Below are positions 56,760 to 64,000 of a stretch of DNA of 64,000 nucleotides, piece after piece. Under the pieces are notes generated by a model that worked only from the letters and a program-made list of their open reading frames with translations, searched no databases and had not been told where the DNA came from. A program made the translations under genes and the position numbers. This stretch comes from Thermothielavioides terrestris NRRL 8126 (taxonomy: Eukaryota; Ascomycota; Sordariomycetes; Sordariales; Chaetomiaceae). The stretch is taken from the NCBI RefSeq assembly GCF_000226115.1, contig NC_016460.1:2666001-2730000 (forward strand), written 5' to 3'. The stretch's first letter is position 1. Each line of letters starts with the position of its first letter.

Positions 56760-58008
56760 GGCAAAGAGGTGAGACCGCCTCTATAGAGATAATAGATCAT
56801 AGGATGCTGTCTAGGACAGAGTAACGAGTCTTCGGATAGGGGCATGTGTGACGGTGCTTGTGTGGCGTTAGCGGTGGTGCCGCATTGGGCGGCGGGCAAC
56901 TTACACAGTACACCGCGCTGTACTTCAGTGCTGCGTTATCGATAACCCCTCCGTTGGCAGCGTTATCTCCGAGCTGCACAGCAGATTCGCAGGGCAGCAG
57001 CACCCCACTTTCGCCCCGCACCTTGCTGATCATTCCTCCTCCGAGTCCGTTGGACTCGAAGCACTCGCAGCAAACAACATGGCTCTGCCAGCTGCAAAGG
57101 CAGCTTTGGGTCAACTTGCCTCTTGTTCTCATGCCTATAATGCACAGTGATGCAGGTACCATCGGATGCTGCTCCACCACAGAGATTCATCCCGGCTTGC
57201 TGCTTTCGGGAATGGAGTCGATCCCTTCCATTTGAGGGGCGCTCCACAACAGCGAACCAACCTACGGGGTTCGGTGCAAAGAGATCCGTCAATCATGTCC
57301 TCGGGTCTGTGCCCAAGACAGCACACCGCTGTGTAAGGAGGAGGAGAAGCAGCTGGATCAGCGGCATGCCCAGCAAGGTAATGCCTTTCCTGCGGGCCAG
57401 GCCAAATGGCAGCGCTCACAATTCCATATCATTGGCTTCCAATCGGCGCTTTTGCCCTGTCCGCGTCGCTCTAACGGAAATGTGGGATGGTGGCGCCGCG
57501 CTGAGAGCGACAGTTGCAAAGTTTGTGTCAACAGCTCGCAGCTCGCGGCGGTCTGCGGGGGTCAGGGTACATCAGCCCGCGAATCAGCACATGGTCCTCG
57601 TGTCGCCCACGTTCCCGTCCCAAGGCCGGTTATCCGTATCACAACTTCTGCCGCAGCCATTGCCCAGCTCCAGAACCAACGTGAGGTCTGCAGAGACCCG
57701 GTTGCGGGGCTTCCCGGACCGGTGGGGCGCCTTTCTTGGATTCCATGGATTCCATGGGTCGCCCGGGCGAGTGAGCTACCTTACCTAAGGTGGTTATCGT
57801 GAGACGGGCCGGGGAAATGGGCCTTTTCGGAGATCGGTGAGACGTATTTGAAGAGAAGGAGCGCCCAGCCTGCGAGCCACGCGCATTCGTTCTGTGCCGT
57901 CTTCCCCAGGTCTCTACTGGCCGCCGTCAGGTACTTCATTCCCGGTCCAGCATTGATGCGACACTAGGGCTTCTTGGCTTGCCATCCGCCATCCACAACA
58001 AATCAGCC
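56760..58008. other. Intergenic, divergent LysM / IAH1 promoters
   Basis: A 1.25-kb stretch. Frames on both strands (for example 57147-57788 plus) lack domains. A TTACCTAAGG motif is near 57780. Nothing else was seen. Confidence 0.5.
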
Positions 58009-59060
58009 ATGGCGGTAAGTCTATCAGTCTTCCTCGGCCTCAGTGTCGTTGTGTCTTTGTTTGCTCTTTTGTATCCGAGGGAAAAGGTGTGCTGACAAGA
58101 GTCACCTGGACTATTCTCAATGTCGCGGCAGACCTCGTATCCTCAGCTCGTCTTATTTGGGGATTCGCTTTTCCAGGCCGCTGCCAGTATATCAGACGGC
58201 TTTTCGTTCCAGACTGCTCTGCAATCACGTCGGTTGCCGCCCACGTACTCCACAACCAGGCGAGCCTCGGGAGCTGACTAAGTTGCGCCCAGAGGTCCTC
58301 CGCCGGCTCGATGTCGTCAACCGTGGGCTTTCTGGGTACAACACATCCAATGCCCTGAGCGTCTTGCCGCAGCTCTTTACACCGCCAGGACCCGGGGTGC
58401 CGCATCTCAAGTACCTGGTAAGCTCGTTCTTGCCGACGGGATGCCGCCTGGATGGGGAGTTGACCTCAGCAGTTCGTCCTCTTCGGCGCCAATGATGCCG
58501 CTGTCCAAATACCTACAAACTTCCAACACGTGCCCCTCGACAAGTACAAAGCCAACCTGAAGCGCATCATTACCCACCCCAACATCACGGCGCACAAGCC
58601 CAAGATCTTTGTCGTGACCCCGCCGCCGCTGGATGAGATCCGAGTCACGGAGATCGACAAAGCCAATGGGCACCCCGCCGCGCTCAGGCGAACCAAAGTC
58701 AGCGCGAGCTACTCCGAGGCCGCGCGGCAGGTGGCTGCCGAGACCCCGGGCGTCACGCTGCTGGACCTGCAAAAGGCGCTGATGGACAGGGCCATCGAGA
58801 AGACACCGGGTTTCAACCCGGCGGGGCCAGCGCTCGGCGACCCGGAAGGCGGCGTGCGCGGTTACCTCGAGCATCTGCTCCCGGATGGCCTCCACCTGAG
58901 CGCCGAGTCGTACCGCATATTCTACGAACTTGTGCGCCCGCACGTTGAGACCGAGTGGGCCGGAACGCCCGACGAGGACAGAGTCGGATATGTGCTGCCC
59001 GACTGGCGCGAGGCATCATGGCTGGAAGAGGACAGTCACCTCAAGGGGAAATCTCTGTGA
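58009..59060 (+). CDS. IAH1: GDSL esterase, isoamyl acetate-hydrolysing type
   Basis: Four exons (58009-58014, 58132-58228, 58293-58417, 58473-59060) give 271 residues. Exon 1 holds only Met-Ala. The SGNH blocks are clear: block I LVLFGDSLFQ (nucleophile Ser), block II VVNRGLSGYNT, block III LFGANDA, and block V DGLHLS with catalytic Asp and His. The C-terminus includes ELVRPHVETEW and an acidic, Trp-containing tail (DWREASWLEEDS). Yeast Iah1 hydrolyses acetate esters such as isoamyl acetate; the true substrate here cannot be read from sequence. Intron 2 uses a GTCGGT donor; splicing to the CCCAG acceptor restores LQSQVLRRLDVVNRG, which fits the family. It is cytosolic, since no signal peptide is seen. 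Confidence 0.9.
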
Positions 59061-60681
59061 ACACAGCAAGCCCTGCGGCTGTGAAGGTGAGTCCAGTGTC
59101 TACTACATGTTGGGACACCCGACAACGCATTGGCGCAGCTCTCCCAGAGGGGCAGTTAAATGTAACTCATGCCTGCGACGAGCCTCAAGCATAACCTGTC
59201 AAGCTATCGTGAAGGCTTTGAGACTACAATTACACGATAGACTCGACATACAGGCCGTTCTCGAGTCCAGCTGGCATATATCTACCGTGGTACACAGTAG
59301 GGTATGAAACGGACGGTGAGGCACTTCGGCGGTGGAGATTGAAGATGACGGACAGGGAAGTGTGCGGAATGACTCTGTCGGGAAGTCCCTGCCGACATAG
59401 GAACCCGTGTGACGCTGCTAGTTATTCGCACTGTAGGCGCAACTTCCCTGAATCCTCTGCATGCCGGCTTAGGTCAGCGCAGCAGCCAGCAGCCTGTGAA
59501 CATCAACAACAAGAGCCAGAGGTATTCCGTACACACCGCGCCTCCCAGTTCTCAGACCAGGAACCACTTGCAGCAGACAACTGTTGAGACCAGCCCCTTC
59601 AACCACGAACAGTCCGTGCCAGCTATCTCAACATCGAGGGCAAAAAATAGAAACCCGCGAAACAAGGGATCTTCACCTCCGCGTTTCTTCTTCACCCACG
59701 GCACGACGTCAGCCCACTTTCAACCATCCCGCCCGCGATCCCGCGTCAGTTTGCCGTCGCGTTTTTTTGGCGACCTTTTGCACCGCAATCCCACAACCAC
59801 CACCGCGCGTTTGTCTGCCCTGCCTGCGCTTAGCTATCGGCTTTGACTGCTGCTGGCCTTGCCGCCGCACTGCTACTTGGTTCTGCGATCTTCAATCGAG
59901 AACGTTCCTGGCTACTTTTCCAGCTTGGACCCGGCGCATCCCTCGAAGCTCGAGAGCCGAGAGGCACTTGTACTTGTCCTCGCACACGGTACTGGCGTAA
60001 CTTCTCCCTCGACTGACGCGCTCGTGCGTGTTCCGTCTTGCGTTCCCTTAGACCGCTGGGTTGCCGGTCCTTGCGTCCTGCAGCCGTCTTAGGTTTCCAA
60101 GGTCACCCCCCTCCGATTGTGCCCGCACACCCGTCGCATCGTGCCAGCAACATATCGTTTCCTCGGCTTCCCGACCGCTTTGACGACGACCAGTAGTGAG
60201 GCGAACATCACAAGCGGTGCCAGTTCCCACACACACAAGAAGCTCGTACTCGATCTCGTCAGCGAGCAACCGGGCAACCGCCTCGACGACCTTTTGCAGT
60301 TTTCGTTCCGCCGCTCCATTATCGACGTCGCAACTCTGCACTCACCGCCGAACGGAACGGATTATTGGTTTGGGCGCGTGCGGGACATCGCTGAAGACCT
60401 GGCGGTCTCTGCGGGCGATGTGGGGGGCGGCGGACCTCGAGAATTGATAGAACTTGTCAAGGATCGAGGTCGGAGAAAGAACGCGCGCGCGGCCGCCTCC
60501 GGCTTGTTGACTTCGATTCCAGTCGACCTGCCTGTCTCCGCGGGGCCCTCATCATCCCGTTTTGATCAAGCCAGTCAATATTCCGTTCCGCATACGTCCG
60601 CACACTCTCTCGCGCCTCCGCCCGGCCCCCGGCCGTCTTGTTTCGATCGGATTCCTTCTGGTTTTTCTTCTGTTTTCTGGC
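59061..60681. other. Long leader region upstream of the retropepsin-like gene
   Basis: A 1.6-kb stretch. The right part (from about 59.6 kb) is pyrimidine-rich and probably contains the transcription start and a long 5' UTR. A 229-codon frame (60117-60806) opens with TTG, has no ATG, and overlaps the real start, so I do not call it. No other gene was seen. Confidence 0.45.
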
Positions 60682-62603
60682 ATGGATCCGGTCTTCGTTG
60701 TCACCCGCGAAGAGTTACACGATGTTCAGATGGAGTTGAAGCGCGTTCAGCATATCCAGCAGCTGCATGGAGAACGGCTACGGTCGCTGGAAAAGAGACA
60801 AGCTGATGATGCCGCCTTGAAGTCCGTTTGGAACTCCCCCTTCCCGAGCGTGCTCGGAGGCACTCCACAACACGGTCAGTACGGCCCCCCGCACCTGCGT
60901 CGCTCTTCTCCTTGCCGCCCTTGGCTAATTGTGTTATAGGACCGGTGCATATACCGTCGACCGAGCTGATTAGCGATCTTGAAGAGGAGGGCAACAACCT
61001 ACTGGGGTCTCTGCAACTCGACACGGAGGATGAGCCGATCCGGAGGGGGGCCGCCTCGCGGGCAAACAGCGTCCGGTTCGATGAGAGTGCCTTGCAGGGA
61101 GCCAACTTGGGCAGTCATGGCGGCCGCCACTCGGGCGACTTCGGCCCTATACGGCCGGGGAGCGGCATGGGTGGCCATCAGATGATGGAGCGATCCTACT
61201 CCCACAAGTCGGACGGCAGACACAGCTCGGCAGGGCACTCGGTTCATTCGATGCACTCGGGAGTGTCAGGACGCACGAGCAGCCTCGGACTCGACTCGAC
61301 TTTCGCAATGGGCGACCACGAGGACGACTCGCTGCTTGACATGGAGCCGCCTCCCGTCCTGTACATCCTAGGCTCGCCTCCGTCCATCATCCGCTGCTGG
61401 CTGACCACCAACTTCACCTCCGACGGGCTGCTATATGCCGTGGTGTGCACTGGGTCTCAGAAGTCGACTGTTGACTACTCGCTCCTGCGAGATCTCGGCT
61501 TGGCGAACAACATCCACCGCGACGTGGACGGGGTTCACCGGATCACTCTTCCCGTGTTCTTGGCCGAGGCACGCGTCACACAGTCCAACTCGCGGTCTGC
61601 GAGCCCCGCGCCGCACCTGCCCAGTATAACGGCGTCCTTCGAAGTGACGGCTATGGACTCTCAGCAGGAGACGCCCGAGTCGAAGAAAGCCATCCGCATC
61701 TTTATCGGCAGCCACACGCTACGAATGCACGGAGCCGATATCCTGCTTTCTCGGAACCTCATGACGCTGTACGGGAGCGATCGCGACAAGCTTTCGATCC
61801 CGTTCGTGCGGCCCGAGGACGACGCGGTGTTCAAGCACCTCACCACGGCCAACGTGGTGCCGAGCAAGCCCAAACTGAATGCCGCAGCTCCGGAATTCGT
61901 TGCCAGCGAGAAATCTGGAAAGGGATCCGATCGTGACACCAAGGAGCATGATGTCTCTGGGCCCAAGTCCGTGGAGAGCGGCTCCGAGGGTGTGAGGTCG
62001 CCCACCGCGCCCGCAGTTCGGCCGGTCAAGGCAGAAACAAACGCAACCACTAGTACTGCGTCCGAAAGCGGGGAGGAAGGCGTGAAGCAGGCAGCTGAGC
62101 GCCCTGCACCGCAAGCTTCGGGAAAGGGGACATCTGGCGGAACGGAAACGCACCGCAGGGAGGCGGGCGCAGCCCTCCGAACGCCGTGGCGGCAGACGGC
62201 GGCGGGGGCCGGTGAGAGCAGCACGCCATTGAGCGGCTATCAACCGGCCGCGCGGCCTCGCAACATGAAGGTGCTGAGGCCGAACAAGGCCAGCACGTCG
62301 TCGACCAGGACGGGAGCGGCGTATGAACAGGCACCAGCGCCGCGGTCCAGCACGGAACAGAGACGCAAGACGCAGGCAGAGGGTGGTGGTCAGGCGACGG
62401 TCGGCTGGGGTGGCAGTTCGAAGCGCAGCATCAGTGGCCCCGCGTTGGGTAGCTGGGGAGAGGGGAAACAAATATCAAGCGGCCAGGAGCCGGGGAAAGG
62501 GTCGTCAGCCGCGCGGACGGCTAACAACCCTCTCGGCAGCGCGTCTGCATTTTCCTGGATCGCCTCGAACAAGCCGAAGGCGCCGCCAGCCGCAGCTGAC
62601 TAG
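60682..62603 (+). CDS. Conserved fungal protein with degenerate retropepsin-like fold
   Basis: Two exons, 60682-60874 and 60940-62603, give 618 residues. It starts MDPVFVVTREELHDVQMELK with a short coiled coil (to about residue 45). A conserved block follows (STELISDLEEEGNNLLGSLQ, IRRGAASRANSVRFDESALQ). Residues about 205-345 resemble a retropepsin-like aspartic protease: VLYILGSPPSIIRCWLTTNF, LLYAVVCTGSQKSTVDYSLL then RDLGL, VHRITLPVFLAEARV, and HTLRMHGADILLSRNLMTLY. In active enzymes the motif is DTG or DSG after two hydrophobics; here it is CTGS (Cys234), so catalysis is not expected. The last 270 residues are disordered, ending SAFSWIASNKPKAPPAAAD. Fold assignment is my inference from motif spacing; the function is unknown. 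Confidence 0.75.
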
Positions 62604-62900
62604 CCGCGGGTTTCTTTTCTGTTTTTTTTTTACTTGCGCTCTTGCTGTAAACTCGGTACGAGCTGAGCGGGGTGCCTCCGGGTTGATGAATCGAGCGCCA
62701 AGCGGGAATAAATAACCGGCAGCGGTAGGTTAGATAAATCAGAAAAAAACACAAACACAAGACAAATCAAACAAGAGAAAACATGCTTGAATTGCTCAAG
62801 CAAAGCGTCAATCCTGCTGTACCGATGCAAAAGTACCGAACGTGCTCGCTTATACTGTGTCTTATATGCTCCCCTTCCAACTACTCTCTTGCTAATCTCC
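62604..62900. other. Convergent 3' spacer
   Basis: About 300 bp, relatively AT-rich with T and A runs, containing the 3' UTRs of the two convergent genes. No gene was seen. Confidence 0.5.
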
Positions 62901-63889
62901 TCAGATCTTACTCCCCACCAGCGCCTGCAAGGCCGCCTTGGTGTCCGGCCCGGTCTCCTTCACCAGCTTGACGACCGCCTTGAACTCGGGCACGCCGGCG
63001 TCGCCCATGCACTCGTACAGCCAGCTCTCGCTCGTCGTCACCACCGCGCCCGCCTGCCGCAGCCGCGCCAGCGCCACCGGCACCTCCTCCCGGTGCGCCG
63101 AGCTCACCCCGTCCGCCAGCACGTACACCCGGTGGCCCGCCGCCAGCAGGTCCAGCGCCGTCTGCGTCACGCAGATGTGCGACTCGATCCCCGCGATCAC
63201 GACCTCCGCCGGCGATGTCGATGCTGTGGCGGTAGAGGATGGCGAGGTGGTAGCGGTGGCTGAGGAAGAGGAAAAGGAAAAGACCGGGTGCGAGGCCACG
63301 GCAGGCAGCCACATGCTGAAGCGGGTCTTGTCGAGATCCGCCTGCACGAGCGCGCCGGCGGCGGCCAGCAGCGGCTGCAGCTCGGCCACGGTCTCGCCCA
63401 GCCGCGCGCGGTTCTGCGTCGTCACGAAGATGGGGATGCGCAGGGCCGTCGCCGCGTGCAGGAGTTTGCGGGCTGTCAGGATCCTGCAAGCCGGGAGGGC
63501 CAGAGAAGGCAAAGAAAGGTAAGGATTCAGTCTCGGACTGGCTTTTTGTTTCTTTGTTTCTGGGTTGCTATGGGGGAACAGGGGCGGGGGGGGGGGGTTG
63601 GGGAGGGAGGGAGAAAGGGGTGAACAGAGCGCGGGGAGAGAAGGGGGGAGAGACGGACACTTTGTCGAATTCATAGATGGCCGGGCGGAACTTCTCTTGG
63701 ATGTCGCAGATGCTTGTGCGATGTCGGGTCAGCTGCGGTGCTGAGTTGAGGACCGAGGTGAGAGGTGAGCCTCACAAGACGACCGGGTTCTCTGTGAGGT
63801 GAGGCTGCGGTGTTAGTGACGCGAAAGGCGTGGACGAGGGGGACAGGGGCACACAGACTGAACCTCCGCTCGGGAGTGGGAGCGGCCAT
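62901..63889 (-). CDS. Isochorismatase-family cysteine hydrolase
   Basis: My model has four exons: 63859-63889, 63776-63791 (16 nt), 63659-63712 and 62901-63483, giving 227 residues. The active-site Asp is in NPVVFICDIQEKFRPAIYEF; the Lys in ADLDKTRFSMWLP; the nucleophile Cys in IAGIESHICVTQTALDLL. VYVLADGVSSAHREEVPVAL and WLYECMGDAGVPEFKAVVKL complete the Rossmann-like domain. A Ser/Thr/Ala insert (about 20 residues) sits before EVVIAGIESH. Members of this ISOC-like group are small mitochondrial or cytosolic hydrolases with uncertain substrates. Exons 3 and 4 are firm; the first donor (A|GTCTGT) is weak and exon 1 may differ. The neighbouring 618-residue protein gene is convergent, with stops 297 bp apart. 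Confidence 0.78.
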
Positions 63890-64000
63890 GGTGGGCAAAC
63901 TTGGGTTTCCTTGGGAGGGAGGGAGGCAGGACCGCGACGTACGCTCGCTGAAATCTATGAGTAGCTGGTTTTGAGGAGTTCAATTGTTCTTGGAACGATT

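Noticed and set aside
60117..60806. 229-codon frame overlapping the start of the retropepsin-like gene
   Set aside because: Opens with TTG and contains no ATG; not a credible upstream gene or uORF.

Overview
The window is nuclear DNA of a filamentous ascomycete. The genes are GC-rich, are interrupted by short GT-AG introns (mostly 44-190 nt), and encode proteins of Sordariomycete type; the overall look (a Set3-complex Hos4-like protein, a DUF2457 protein, a PXA-domain protein, a fungal Mss51) best fits Sordariales, possibly Chaetomiaceae. The family-level placement is inference. There is no sign of bacterial, plasmid or viral content, and no CRISPR array, rRNA or convincing tRNA was seen.

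Left end (1-8.9 kb): three neighbouring broken genes, namely a frameshifted gene of unknown function (minus), a decayed ubiquitin C-terminal hydrolase whose catalytic cysteine is now arginine (plus), and a secreted/anchored protein with a stop directly after its signal peptide (minus). They are followed by a GPI-anchored cell-wall protein gene and the first of two related TA-flanked inverted-repeat elements (6202-6612). The second copy, inverted, lies at 31982-32361, directly upstream of the RBG1 GTPase gene. Both carry a degenerate telomere-like (TTAGGG-variant) core.

Centre (8.9-34 kb): housekeeping genes. A patatin-like lipase, SAR1 (COPII GTPase) and a DUF2457 protein on the minus strand; mitochondrial ATP synthase delta (ATP16) and a DFG10/SRD5A3-like polyprenol-pathway reductase on the plus strand, the latter convergent with an ALKBH6-like dioxygenase; then HOS4-like and RBG1/DRG1 on the plus strand. 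A gene-poor stretch of about 7.5 kb (34.05-41.6 kb) follows.

Right part (41.6-64 kb): a CENP-B/Tc5-type DNA-binding protein, a PXA-domain protein with an unusually long intron, the divergent pair MSS51 / RSE1 (SF3b130), a zinc-ribbon-like plus LysM protein, an IAH1-type GDSL esterase, a large protein that I read as a degenerate retropepsin-like fold (CTGS in place of DTG/DSG), and an isochorismatase-family hydrolase.

The genes do not form a pathway cluster. They are ordinary single genes of secretion, splicing, mitochondrial energy metabolism, dolichol synthesis, chromatin and translation, interspersed with 1-7 kb intergenic spaces. Exon borders were set by hand from GT-AG signals, frame continuity and family similarity; most start codons are the first in-frame ATG after an upstream stop or non-ATG opening.
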